A stretch of DNA of 64,000 nt. It comes from Nectonema munidae (taxonomy: Eukaryota > Nematomorpha > Nectonematoida > Nectonematidae). The notes beneath the pieces were generated by a model. That model made no database searches. It had not been told where the DNA came from and saw only the letters and a list, made by a program, of their open reading frames with translations. Positions 46,105-57,375 of the stretch are shown piece by piece (the stretch's first letter is position 1; every line of letters begins with the position of its first letter). The stretch is taken from positions 186,001 through 250,000 of the forward strand of contig JAUIRK010000043.1 of the NCBI GenBank assembly GCA_030549495.1, given 5' to 3'. The position numbers and the translations under genes were made by a program.

Positions 46105-49100
46105 TTAGTTTGTTATAGGGTTATCGACGGTGGTGAGAGTTATTTCAATGGTGTCAATGAGGGTTGCTAGGGATTTTAGTAGTGTTGGGTGTAACAGAAG
46201 ATCTGAGAGTGTTGTTGGAGATCTGTTAAGTAAAGAAAGGCAGCGAAATAGAAGATCTTGGCGATGATAAGAGAAGATTTGACATGTGAATATGAGGTGG
46301 TATTGCGTTTCTATTGTGTCGCATCCGAAACGACAGTATGGATTTTCGCTTACTTTAATTCGGAAAAGATATGCTTTACATGGGCAATGGCCTGATAGCC
46401 AACGAATGGTTGAACGAGGTGGTGTAAATTTTTTGTTTTTGAAAGTTGTGTGAATTGTGCTGATGTGTGGTAAAGAGGAGATTTGTGCATTTTGAGATGA
46501 AGATATGGACATCTGCCATTCTTCTAGAGTGGATAAGTGAATGTGTGTTAGAAAGGTTTTGAGCGGTAGGGAGTTGAGAGGAATGTGGGAGGTTAGGTGT
46601 AAGTTTGAGGCTAAGTAGTCTACGAGGGAGTTTTCTGGTATGTTTAGATGAGCAGGGCACCAACATAGGTGTATGTGGAAATGTTTTGTAAGATTGATTA
46701 GGGAGGAGGCGAGTTGAAAGGAGGGAAATGGGATGTTGTGTGATAGAGAGATCGTGGATTATGTTTTGTGCATCGGTATAGAAATGGATGGTAGTAAAGT
46801 GGGGAAGGAAGTGGTTAATGTTGTTAGTGATCATAGTGCAGGCGTGTAAAAGGCTAAAGATTTCGCATTCGAGGATTGAGAGTAGAGGATTTAATTGGGA
46901 TCGATGGGTGTAAAAGGGGCTAGTGGAAGAGCCTTTGAAGAAGGCGTAAGCAAAGGAGGTACTTAGGGACTTCTTTGAGGCGTCTGTGAAGATGCGTAGG
47001 GAGGTTGGTGAAGAGGTAGAGCGAAGGTATGAAATTGATTGTTTTGCAAAAAATTTGTTTTTGCATATGGATGTTTTGAGAGGGTTTTGTGCAGATGGGT
47101 GAGTTAAAAGAGATGGGTGTATCGAGGAATGAACTAGGTAGTTAGCAATATTTGGAGCGTATTTTGCTAATAGATGTGAGTAGAAAGAATAGGATGTAGT
47201 ATTGTGGTGGGGTGTGATCGGATGAAATGGGGGAATTAAGTTGTTGTATGTCAAGATGAAGCGCTTAATAATAGTTTTTTTAAGTTGAAGTTTTAATGGT
47301 AGTGTGTTAGTTAGAATTTCTAGGCATTGTGTGGAAGTAGTACGATATGCGTTGGTGATGCAAAGTAGACAGAGACGGTGTATCTTGTTAAGAAAATGTA
47401 TGGTTTTGGGGTGTTTTAAGGAGATGCCCCAGGAAAGAATTCCGTATTGAATTACTGGTAGGATTAAGGATATGTATATGTATTTTGTGTGTTTGGGACG
47501 GAGGCCCCATTTATAAGAGATAGCGCTTTTAAGTGAAAAAAGGGTGACTGAGAGTTTTTGGTATATTTTTTTAAAGTGTATTGAAAATTTTAGGTTGGAC
47601 TGAAGGTTTAGTCCTAGATATTTGATAGTCTTTGATGCAGTTATAGAAGTAGAGGTATTTAAATGAAGGGGTAAATGTTCTATGCGTCTGCGTGTAAAGT
47701 GAATGAGGTTTGTTTTGCTGGAGTTAAAGAATATCTTATGTGCCTTAGTAGAAATGAAGAGGATTTGGTGAGGTTTTCTTGTTGAGAGTTACTGGTGAAG
47801 GTGAATAATATGTCGTCTGAAAAACATTGGGAGAAATTAGTGTTGGTGTGGATTAGATCGAGAAGCGGGTCTATGAGAACTAGCCAGAGGATATCAGAAA
47901 GACATCCTCCTAGGGGAGTCGAGAGGGTTAGCTTATGGATGCAAAAGGAAGCGCGATGTCGGAAAATGAGACAGCGGTTTGAAAGGTATGAGCTTATAAA
48001 TTTGATGATGTAATGAGGAAATGATTTGTGTGCAAGGTTAGTGATGATGGCAGGATGCCAGGCTGAGTTGAAAGCGTTGTTTATGTCTAAGAAGATTGTA
48101 GAAGAAATTTTCTGAGTAGAAAGAGAAGAGTCAAGGTAGGTGGTTAGACGAGATAGTGCTGTTTCCGTATTTTTGTTGGGAAGGTATGCAAATTGCGTGT
48201 GATGAATGAGGTTACGGGATAGGATGTAGTGGACTAGACGTTTGCGAATGATTTTTTCGAAAATTTTGCCTAGTATGGGTAGTAGAGTGATTGGTCGCCA
48301 ATTTTGAATGAGGCTTGAATCTTTATTGGGTTTAGGAATGAGTATGAGTTTGCCGATTTTCCAAACGTTAGGGAAATGTGAATGAGTAAGGCATGCATTG
48401 AAAATAAGGAGTAAATGTTTGTTTATAATGTGTATTGATTTTTTAATATGTTTGGGTGAGATATGGTCGAAGCTAGATGAGGCATTTGTTTTAAGAGCGT
48501 TTACTGCTATGTTTAATTCATTTAGTGTGATTGGAGGAAAAATAGGGTTTTGGATGGAGTGAATGATGTTTTTAGAGTGTTCTCGAATTGTGTGGTGAAA
48601 GATTGTCGATAGAAATGGAGGGTTGTAGTGTGTTGTATGATCGGATGAGCAGGGAAGTATTGTTTCGGGGAGAATAGGTTTTTTCTTTTTAGTTAGCCTA
48701 TTGATGATATTCCATGGGTTGTTTGAGTGTTGGCTGGTGAATTTTACCCATGAGTTCTTTTTAGCTTGAAGTATTGCCTGTTTGTATTCTTTTTTAACAG
48801 TAGAATGGATTGAGATGATTAAGGGAGTAGATTTTCGTAGGGTTTTGATAATTCGTTTTAGATTGTTTTTTATTGCATTCAACTCGGGTGTCCAGAAATA
48901 CATGTTTTCTTTTAGGAAATGGGTTGATAGGAGTGGAGGATAAGATGGATTGTGAGACATGATCATTGAGAGATAGTGCTGCTTTATCGATGTAAGTGGG
49001 AGAGGAGAGAGATGTTAATGTTGGGAGTGAGTTGTTGAGAATGTTGAGATATGTAAGCCAGTGAGTGGTGTTCTTTTTTATAATGTTGTTATAGTTTTTG

Positions 49101-49780
49101 ATGGTTGTAGTGTTTATGTGAAGTTGAAATGTTATGAAGGCGTGATCTGAAGCTGATGGGATGTCTGAGATTGACCAATTGGATATTATATTGAGAGTAT
49201 TTGAAGTGGTTATTGTGAGGTCAATCTGAGAGGTGTATTGTTCGTTGTTACAAGAGCGTTGGTATGTAGGGTTTTTAGATTTGTCAGCGAGATATAGGTT
49301 GTTCGAACATAAGAAATTGATGACTTGTTGTCCTCCTGGGTTTTCTTTGTGGTCCCAGATGTGTGATCGAGCGTTGCAATCAGTTGAGATAATTAAATGA
49401 TATGTAGACGGGAGTGTGGATGTTGCAAGTGTTAGTGATTGGGAGAAATCAGAGGGGATGGCTATTGGGTGTGAGGGAGGAGAGTAAAGAGTTGCGAAAA
49501 GAAGAGGGTGAGGTTTGGTGTGAACAAGAACAAAGTAAAAATTGTTGGAAGAGAATCGTGGTAATGGTGTGTGGTGAACGGTTGATTTTATGTAGATGCA
49601 TGCTGAATAACAGGATAAAGGTGACGTGTGATATAGTAAATAATTTGGTATAATAGAAGAGAGGTTTGGATATGGTTCGTTAATAGATATTACATCAAAA
49701 AAGTTTGAAATTAGAATGTTATATAGGTTTGTCCAAGCGGCATTAGAGTGGTTGAGGTTAATGTGGAGAAAATTTAGCAT
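46105..49780 (-). pseudogene. LINE B ORF2: endonuclease, reverse transcriptase, RNase H
   Basis: It starts MLNFLHINLNHSNAAWTNLY at 49780. The endonuclease (48794-49780) shows VISINEPY, STDCNARSHIWDH and SASDHAFITFQL. The RT (47680-48966) shows NWRPITLLPILGKIFEKIIR, SSTIFLDINNAFNSAWH and CFSDDILF at the active site, where FADD is usual. The GxPQGS block reads GCLSDILW, so it is damaged by substitution. RNase H (46376-47254) has FTDAS, ECEIFSLLHA and FYTDAQ, three of the acidic residues. The tail (46105-46512) has RWLSGHCPCKAYLFRI, CRFGCDTIETQYHLIFTC. Frames change between endonuclease and RT, between RT and RNase H, and before the tail. It is a dead copy, but all domains are recognisable in order. 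Confidence 0.9.
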
Positions 49781-50849
49781 AGGAATTTGCTTATTAGAAG
49801 GTTGTGTTGATTTTGGATGTGTTGTGTGTGTTTAATTTGAAATTCGCAATGTTTGGATGTAGCGTTGTGGTGATTGTGACAATTAAAGCATGAGAGTTTT
49901 GTGGAATCATTTTTGAAGATGCATTCCGATATAGAGTGGCCTCGATTTCCGCAGTGATCGCAATTTGGTGATGCAGCTTTGCATTTGTTCGTTGAGTGAT
50001 TGTGTTTTAGACAATTCTGGCATTGGCGATGTAATGGTTTTGCTAAGGTTAGAGTGAGAATGTGATAGTCAACAAAGAGTATAGGAGATTTAAGTAGATG
50101 TTTAAAAATGTTAGGGTTGCTAGCTTCTAATATAGCACTATAAGAGAAGGTTCCTGTGTTACCGGCTTGACGTACTGTATTAAGGGTGCCAATATTTTTT
50201 AGGTTTAAGTTTTCGTTAGCAATGGTTTCGGAGAGAGAAGAAAGTGGTGTGGTTATAGGTATGCTTCTAAGTAGGAAACGGGGTTTGAGGATAGGTAAAT
50301 CTTCGGATTTAATGCCGTTATTGTGGAGAGTTTGATGTGCTAGTGCTTTTTCTTCAGGTTTAGAGAATTGGAAATAAATAGTGCCACTATTTGAAGACCG
50401 TGTATTAGAGATGGTAAGTTTGTTTTTATTGGTTTCTAAGTTTTTGACTATTTTTTGTCGGAAGGCAGCTTTCTCGGCTTTAGAGTCAGAGGGAGTAGGG
50501 GGGCTATTTTTAGAGTAAGCTCACTATTTAGAGATGACTTAGACTTACGTGGAAAGGGTTTTTGTCTATCCTGAATGTTGTTGGATAAGCTAGGTATGGT
50601 TATGGATGATACTTGTGCGTATGTAGATAATGAGGGGCAAGGTGGAGTATGTGGGTGGTGAGTATGAGAGAGTTGTTCAATTTTGTTGGAGTGAGCAAGA
50701 GTTACTTCATATTTTAGATTATTAAGGAGGGTAAGGTCTTCTGCATTTAGAGATGAATTTGCTATGAATTCATTGAAGAGATTTGCTATTAATTGTGTAG
50801 AGGTAAGGTTAGGGGTATCATCGTGACGTGCACGTTTTGGGTTAGACAT
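49774..50849 (-). pseudogene. LINE B ORF1: gag-like protein with three zinc knuckles
   Basis: It starts MSNPKRARHDDTPNLTSTQL. The N-terminal 133 residues (50448-50849) are followed, after one frameshift, by an RNA-binding-like region and knuckles CQNCLKHNHSTNKC, CDHCGNRGHSISEC and CFNCHNHHNATSKHC. It ends ISKFLC with a TAA lying within ATGCTAA, so the ORF2 start overlaps the ORF1 stop. Its expected role is packaging the element RNA. Confidence 0.82.
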
Positions 50850-51105
50850 GTGAAATAAGTGTGAGAGAGTGATATGGTATAAAGATAAAAATTTTAACTC
50901 TAATTAGTAAAGGTATAATTAATAAGAGGTCCTGTTTGTAGATATTTCTCTAGGAGTAAATAATATTCGCCATTTTTAAAGATTGAGGGTGTTGTTGGGA
51001 AAAAATCGTAATAAAATTAAAAAAAATTATAAAGGATATTTAAAAAAAAATTGAGCGTCATACATAAAATTAGTATGAAGATGTAATTACTGCACGATGA
51101 AAATA

Positions 51106-51358
51106 CACTGAGAAAAAAATTAGTTAAACTAACTAATTTATATAGTTTAACTAACGATAGATACATTTACTACTCATTTTCGTTAACTTGACAAATACAT
51201 TAGTCAATTCAACAACAGTTGGATAACTAACCATCTTAGCTATTTTGACTAAAAAATTAGTTGAATTATACTTGTTAGTTAGATTGTGAGACAAATCAAC
51301 CATCGCTTGCCTTTTTGATCTATAGATCTGAGAGTGCATTTAACTATTTTTCTCTAGG
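51106..51358. mobile_element. CACTG-type terminus with subterminal TTAGTT repeats
   Basis: It begins CACTGAGAAAAAAATTAGTT and contains six or more direct or inverted forms of TTAGTTNAACTAA. The far side ends TTAACTATTTTTCTC, an inverted form of the start. It is either one end of the CACTA-like element whose gene lies at 51804-54145 or a separate ~250-bp MITE of that family. Confidence 0.6.
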
Positions 51359-51803
51359 CAACGAAATGAATTTTTTAAAATGCAACTCTTAAGCAACGCT
51401 GGGGAGCGTGATGTTTACGCGTAAACCAGCGTCGGTGGCTAATGTATGAACACGCATCGAACCTACCTTATCTTAGAAAATTGTAATAAAAATATTGGAA
51501 ATACGTATCATATCATTGATATATCATAGTTGGGCTATAATTAAAAAAATGCAAACAAAGATAACTTTGAAAAACTTTATTATAAAAAACTAATCGTTAA
51601 GTGGAAAAAAAATTTATTGTTTTGTTTGAAAATTAACTTTTGAAAGTATCGGAAGAACTTTCTTTATCAAACTTGGATTTTTCTGATCAATTTTGAGTAC
51701 AGACTATTGGAAAAAACTGAATGTCTTTGTTAGTTTTTCTAAATGTAAATAGAAGAGATCAATCCAACAAAAGCATCCAGAAAATTAGCCGTAGAGCAAA
51801 ACA

Positions 51804-54145
51804 TTACATTTTCCAAAAATAAATAAAATGAATTTTTTTATAAGACAAAGGATTTCGCTTTAGTAAAATTCCAATATTTTTCTCACGTATATCTTCATCT
51901 TTGAAAATTATGCTCTCAATATTTTCTCCACAGATTCTAGATAACATGAATATTGTCTTCATAATTTTTATATCTAAAAAAATCATTAAATAATTATCAA
52001 GTAAAATAACGTCATAACAAACCTCTATCATGGCTATCAATATTCAAGAAATCGCCTGTATTCAAGTCAAAACGATGCGGGTTAGAGAGAATATTAGACT
52101 TCATCAACCTTCTAAAAGGCTCATAATATTCTTCCAATTCTGCTAGGATCATTTTCTTGATATTCTTAGATCCATTTTCAATTCCCAACCTATCGAATTC
52201 TTTCATAATCTAAAACAAAGAAAAGTAAAAGCAAAGGAAAATGGAAGTAAAGGAGATCATCAATCTCCCACGCAACCCAAAAGAATGTAGAAAAAAATTT
52301 TACTAAAAAAATAGGAAAAATTTTTTACTTCATCATATTCTTTTAAAAACAGATAGTCATCTAACAACTTTTCAATAGATATAAAATTGTCAACGACTTC
52401 TTGTCTTCTCTGTGCAAAGGTTATTTTCATTCGTATTTCAATATGCAGACAATCACGATTCGTTTTAGCAAACTCACTCTTGAGCCATATTTTATGAGTC
52501 TCTATCGACACTTCTTCGTGGGGGATTATTTCATTGGGTAAATAATTTTTCATACCAAACGCCGATTTCCCAGAAAAAGGAATAACACAGCTTTTTTCCT
52601 TTTTTGAAACCGCAATTCTTTATGAAAGCAATCTTACGTTTTTCTCTCGTTACCCCATTTATACTTCAAATGTTCCTTCCAAAAAACCTTAAAAATAAAT
52701 GATACATGTTTGTTATAAGAAAAAAAGTATTTTACCTTTTTTGCTTCAAGGGGTAAATTGGTTTCTCCAGACAAATTTGGAAAGGCTACAAATAATGCAT
52801 CAACTATCTGCTTGTACATAGCAGAAGGATATCTGTCAAAAATAAAAATTATGTAGATTTAATCCAAAGTTAGAATGAAAAACTTTTCTATAGTTCCTAT
52901 ATGAAAATCTATAGTCAAGAATTTTTCAGATACAAAACTTGAAAAAACTTTTTCCAATAAAAACACTAAAAGACCTTCAAAAATGTCATGCGATATATCT
53001 AAAGGTAACCCTCCTATCACATGATAAAAGTTTAGTTGGTTGAAGCAAGAGTCTTCTTTAACGTCGTAAAGTGAAATAAGAGAAGAATCATGCTTTACCA
53101 TTTCAATCTGCATTTGGTGCATTTCTTTTGTTCTATAAACAAAATTATTGCTTACCTATTTAAGACCAAACAAAGCAGACGATATTTAAAAAAACGCAGA
53201 CGATTTATATTTGAAGTCATTGAAAAAAGCAGACGAAGATGAAATTACTTATATTCCAAAATAGGAACATTGGTCGTAAATGGGCTAAGGAACATTCTTG
53301 AATTTTTTCTTTATTTGACATGCAAAATCTACAGTTTTTATTTGCAACAAATTAAGATAAAAAACCACCTAAAGTGTCTGAAGCCAGATTATCTCCAACA
53401 AATGCAGTTATTGTACCTTTAAAATTATATTCTCTATCTCTATAAATATTCATTCCTGTGGTTTCAAGTACTTTTATATCTCTTAATAATGGCTCTAAAA
53501 CTTTAGAAAAACCAACATTTTTTACTAAATCACTCATACAAAGCAAAACTAATTGAATGGTGTGCAGTTTCCCAATAAAAAATAAAAAGCAGAAATTTTA
53601 AGACTTTGAACTTGATTACTAAGAGCATTATTGATAACAAAATCATCATAGTAAAGTATTATTTGTAAAGATGGATTGTTTTGAAAAATTGGATTATTTT
53701 TATAACTTTGCCCATCAGAAAAATCACTAAAAACAATCTTCTCAGATTCACAAGGACTTATAACATAATTAAATATATTATCCAAAGAAACAAGAGATTT
53801 TAAAACTTCAAGTATAGATATATATTGATATTTTGTTCGAGAAGGTAATATATTAGAGCAGCTCAATGAATACTCTATAGGATCAATGTAGGAATATTTT
53901 TCTTTAATATATTTATTCAATTGATATATAGATGTAAATTCGTTCAAAATATTTCTAATTGAACAATTTTGACTAAAAACATCGTCAATCATATATAAAT
54001 TTATTTGATTTTTATACCTTTCATTTATCTTATACAAAATGTTTTGAAAGAATAAATTGTTAGATAAATCTAAAATATTTAAACAAAATTCAGATATTTT
54101 ATAAATTATTTTAATTATTAATTCTAGGAAACAAGTATTTTTCAA
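51804..54145 (-). pseudogene. Multi-exon CACTA-like transposon gene, decayed
   Basis: Reading leftward there are nine or so blocks. 53549-54145 contains SLQIILYYDDFVINNALSNQ. 53352-53546 has LEPLLRDIKVLETTGMNIYR and GTITAFVGDNLASDTLGGFL. CRFCMSNKEKIQEC follows. 52859-53122 has NFYHVIGGLPLDISHDIFEG. 52634-52819 has MYKQIVDALFVAFPNLSGET. 52260-52553 has EIIPHEEVSIETHKIWLKSE. 52012-52206 starts MKEFDRLGIENGSKN. Donor/acceptor signals remain, for example GAAGTAAAAAA after EYDE and CTTTGTTTTAG before IMKEF. The HVIGGLPLDISHDIFEG region is a hallmark of a large family of metazoan transposase-like proteins. A TTAA MITE splits one exon, and at least one frameshift is present near 53547. The CACTA label is supported mainly by the terminus at 51106. 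Confidence 0.65.
53156..53284. mobile_element. TTAA MITE (piggyBac-type), copy 2
   Basis: The left end CCTATTTAAGACCAAACAAA and right end TTGGTCGTAAATGGG match copy 1, and AGCAGACGA recurs inside. The flanks TTAC and CTAA are mutated TTAA targets. It is inserted in an exon of the CACTA-like gene. Confidence 0.8.
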
Positions 54146-54265
54146 AAAGAAAAAATAAAACTTACCAAAAATAAGGGAAAAAGAGTCTTAAACACAAAAA
54201 TGTATTGAAAAACTAAATTTTAGTACACCATTTTGATTGTGGATTTAAAAATGGTGGATGGGGAT

Positions 54266-54775
54266 TAGGTAGGTAGGTAGGTAGGTAGAAGATATCTAAG
54301 CACTTTCCAACGTTGGTTGATGCTTGCATTAATTGCTAACTTGGGGATTTGTAACGATTGGTAATGGGTTTAGGATCTAAAGTAGCAATAAGAAAGCTTT
54401 GTGAGGTGAAAAGTATAAATTAGGTTTCTTATGTATGGTTATGCAAGGTGTTTAATAAGTGTGGAGTTAAGTGTTGGTGGGTAGAGAGTAATGGTTCTAT
54501 TATATTAAGGAAAAGAGAGATGTGGTGAATGATTTTTGGGTATGATAAGAATTTTAGTAGAGAGGACGGAAGATATTTAAAATATAAATGTGTTTTTTCA
54601 ATGAGTTTGTTTCGTTCTGATGAGAATATTGGGCAATAGAGGATAATGTGAATTGGAGTTTCGATATGAGGGCAGCCGAATCTAGAGTGCAAATTAAAAT
54701 TGTAGAAGTAAGCGTAACAAGGGCAATGTGAGGTGAACCTTCTTATAATGTTGCGAGGAAATACATACACTCAGT
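54266..54775 (-). mobile_element. 5'-truncated LINE B relative
   Basis: Only the last 113 codons remain: RNIIRRFTSHCPCYAYFYNF, RFGCPHIETPIHIILYCPIF. The 3' UTR then ends GGAAAGTGCTTAGATATC with a (TACC)n tail of six units at 54266-54288. A typical 5' truncation by incomplete reverse transcription. About 60 percent similar to the LINE B tail, so a different subfamily. Confidence 0.85.
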
Positions 54776-54779
54776 AAAT

Positions 54780-55045
54780 ATACAATATGAATGATCACTG
54801 TAATGGGCTTTACCACACTTTTGACACGGTTGCTTAATTTTTTTTTAACTTATCATTTGAAAGCTTATAGTTCTCTCCCGAAATTGACTTTAAACATTTT
54901 TCACATCTAACTAGTCAAATTTTCTTTAAAAAGTTTATACTTTGTATTGAACAGCTACTGTCTGATGATCCACATAGAGTTAAAATTTTAACTTTGATTT
55001 TGCTAGAAAGACCATAAGTAGATTTAGATTTGATATAAAGAAATA
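54780..55045 (-). pseudogene. Unassigned cysteine-rich protein fragment
   Basis: Across two frames the minus strand reads TLCGSSDSSCSIQSINFLKK, VRCEKCLKSISGENYKLSND and QPCQKCGKAHYSDHSYC. The C-x2-C-x4-H-x2-H/C spacing resembles a zinc knuckle. It may be the N-terminal end of the CACTA-like gene displaced by the LINE B fragment, or another element. Confidence 0.35.
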
Positions 55046-55050
55046 CTAAT

Positions 55051-56068
55051 AAGAGAGAGAAAGAACTTTATTCAAAATTAATTTAAATGAAAAATATATA
55101 TGCAAACATTCCATGGAGGATCAAAAAGCGCGAGCCGATGAATAATCGCTTCCAAGGAAATGAAGTTGAAGAATTATATTCTATGAATGTATTATTTGAC
55201 ATGATGTATAAATGTATATGTAAATATATACTATGTTATATAACAATAACACATTGAACAAAGTAACTACATAAAGAAGAACAAAGCTTTTGTTTTTTTA
55301 TAAAAAAAAATATATATATATTTTATATTATAATCAGTTTGAAAAATATAAAAAGGAAATGAAACATACACAAGAATCAGTTATATACTTTAGCTACATG
55401 TTTAGCAATTTTTAATGGTGCATAATTTATCATATTCATTAATAAATTTTTTCTTTGTTGACATCTTGAAAACTCTCAATGATTTTTCAATACAAAATTC
55501 TACAAGAAAATCATTCCAATGTTGAATTAATCCTTAAAGATTTTTTGGTGGAGAAAAGTTTTGTTCTTGTTAAAACTAAACTATTCATATTTCTAAGATA
55601 GTATTTTTGGACTTCACTATTAAACAGAATCCAAGAGTTGAAAATATTGGGCAACAAGTTTTTTAAAAAAAGTTTATATGTGAAAATTGATAACTGTACA
55701 TTGTATATGTCATTTATCCTCAGTAAATTGTTAGTATAGAAAAAGTATGATGTATGAGCGAAATAGGGCTGATTAAAAATCAACCTTATAGATTTCTTTT
55801 GAATTTTAACAAGTTTTGTGATATCACTGTAACCAAAGTTTATGATACTATAATAACAGTGTGAAAGGAAAAGACTTTTATAAATGGTAAGTTTTGTTTG
55901 GATAGGTAACTCATTTTTATATTTTTTCAGAATGCCATTTATGCAACTTAACTTAGTTTCCAAGAAGTTCATATGACTATTCCAATTTAAGTTTTGATTT
56001 ATATAGATTAAATTCACTAACAATATCAATTTTATTACAACTAATTTCTTTTTAGAAATACTAATGAT
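55051..56068 (-). mobile_element. 5'-truncated LINE A relative
   Basis: The single frame 55511-56029 encodes the end of the RT and C-terminal domain: NLNWNSHMNFLETKLSCING, LTIYKSLFLSHCYYSIINFG and KLVKIQKKSIRLIFNQPYFA. The 3' UTR ends GAATAAAGTTCTTTCTCTCT, again a pyrimidine repeat tail next to AATAAA, as in LINE A. It abuts the piggyBac relic at 56070, apparently inserted into it. Confidence 0.85.
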
Positions 56069-56069
56069 T

Positions 56070-56945
56070 TGACAAGTTCGATGCCAAATGAAAAGGCTTA
56101 CATTTTTCTAGGATTAATTGATTTTTTTAAACAAAAACAGTACCAGCATTAACTCTTGCCGTGTCCAGTGTGAAACTTTAGGCCTTCACAGTCTATTTTT
56201 TACTTTTTCTATTACACGAGGTATAAGAAATACGTTGATTAAATATGTCTACCCCCCCCCCCCCTCCTTCTTTGTGTAATCATAAAGTTGATACAAGGCA
56301 GGTTTTTTACTTCTTTTTTAGAAACTTCCAAAATTGGAGGTAAGGAAGATGCAATCAGAATGTTCCTTTTGCTAGTTTAACTTTTTTTTTTATTAAAGTT
56401 GTTTTTTTCCCAAAAAACTTTATATGAATAATTTTCTCTATCATTCACTCAGGTTAACTCTACAGAAATAACTTTTCTTGTAGACATAATAGTTCTAAAA
56501 CAAGTTATCTTTTCTTTATATAGCCAATCAATGAGTTTTAACGATGTATAGAATCTATCTAAGGTAATATTTCTTTCCTCTAGACTACTGTGTATTTTGA
56601 CTTTATTTATGAGCTCCTTAACAGTTTTTTCAGTACTTTCCACTTAATAAGGGCCTCCCTCCACCTTTGATAGGTTTGCCAGCATACATACTAGATTGGT
56701 ATGTGAATGCATACTCAACACTACATAGTGATCTAAACAACAGACCATATTTAGCTAGTTTAGGAGGACAATACACCTTAAAGTTAACAGCAGTTCTAGA
56801 TGGATATAATGATTCATCAATGGTTAAAAATAGAGTTGGCTTGACTCATCTACAGCAGTTTTCGTTAAATATTTCAAAATCATTACGAAAACCTGAAAAT
56901 CTATCAAACTCCCATTTTTCTTTTCTTGTCTTAACTGAATGAAAA
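56070..56945 (-). pseudogene. piggyBac transposase relic, fourth lineage
   Basis: On the minus strand: VKTRKEKWEFDRFSGFRNDF, then LTIDESLYPSRTAVNFKVYC (first catalytic aspartate), PPKLAKYGLLFRSLCSVEYA and YAGKPIKGGGRPLLSGKY. The frame ITLDRFYTSLKLIDWLYKEK (second aspartate, 56449-56643) follows. KKPALYQLYDYTKKEG then leads into a run of glycine codons and VDIFNQRISY (third aspartate). The catalytic triad is thus still traceable. At least one in-frame stop and several frame changes are present. A poly(G) run (56252-56266) has expanded exactly within the glycines of the KGGVD motif. Confidence 0.82.
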
Positions 56946-56985
56946 CAAATATGCTTGTTTAAAAAATAAAATCTTCTCATGCTAA

Positions 56986-57030
56986 GCCGTGTCTTTGTTT
57001 TTTGTTGATAACGAATCCTTTTCAGTGAAA
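56986..57030 (+). repeat. 46-bp fragment shared with the OTU element
   Basis: GCCGTGTCTTTGTTTTTTGT and TGATAACGAATCCTTTTCAG match 41751-41796 with one or two differences; sequence on both sides is unrelated. Confidence 0.8.
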
Positions 57031-57192
57031 TAAGTCAGACCATAAATATTGAACTCTAAGATAATTTTGTTTGAGTAAAGCTCTCAAATAAGTCAATCCT
57101 ATATATGCATACATCTCCTCAATATCCAAACATTTATATGAGGAACCTAGTATATTTCAGTTTTCCTTATATTTTCTTCTATATACTTATTT

Positions 57193-57375
57193 TTATAATA
57201 TATTATTTCGCCCAAAAGTGACTCGTTTAAAAATAAATTTAAACATTCTTTTAGGGATTCTGCTGAAACGTTTGTCAAGCTTCTTAGTCTTCTCCAAAAC
57301 TTCTTGTAATTCAGAGCACACATCTTTGGACGATCCTTCCCTCTTTCTTTTTTTCAAACTTCTTCTATCGGACAT
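57193..57375 (-). other. 60-codon open frame encoding a basic peptide
   Basis: ATG at 57373-57375 gives MSDRRSLKKRKREGSSKDVC and SELQEVLEKTKKLDKRFSRI, strongly basic with an NLS-like cluster. It could be an N-terminal exon of the neighbouring piggyBac relic or of a host gene, or chance. No family is recognised. Confidence 0.3.

Larger units (their letters stand above)
45973..50870 (-). mobile_element. LINE B: near-full-length R1/I-group non-LTR retrotransposon
   Basis: Reading leftward the order is ORF1 (49774-50849) with three CCHC knuckles, then ORF2 (46105-49780) with endonuclease, reverse transcriptase, RNase H and a C-terminal cysteine/histidine segment. The 3' end is GGAAAGTGCTTTGAAATCC followed by a (TACC)n tail (45973-45987) instead of poly(A). 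The presence of RNase H and the zinc-like tail place it near the R1/I/LOA group. Its sense strand is almost free of G. About 4.9 kb. A 3' fragment of a relative with the same tail lies at 54266-54775. Confidence 0.9.

Noticed and set aside
47795-48013. Plus-strand frame rich in Arg and Ser
   Set aside because: Antisense of the LINE B reverse transcriptase; arises from its G-poor sense strand.
49414-49653. Plus-strand 79-codon frame
   Set aside because: Antisense of the LINE B endonuclease.
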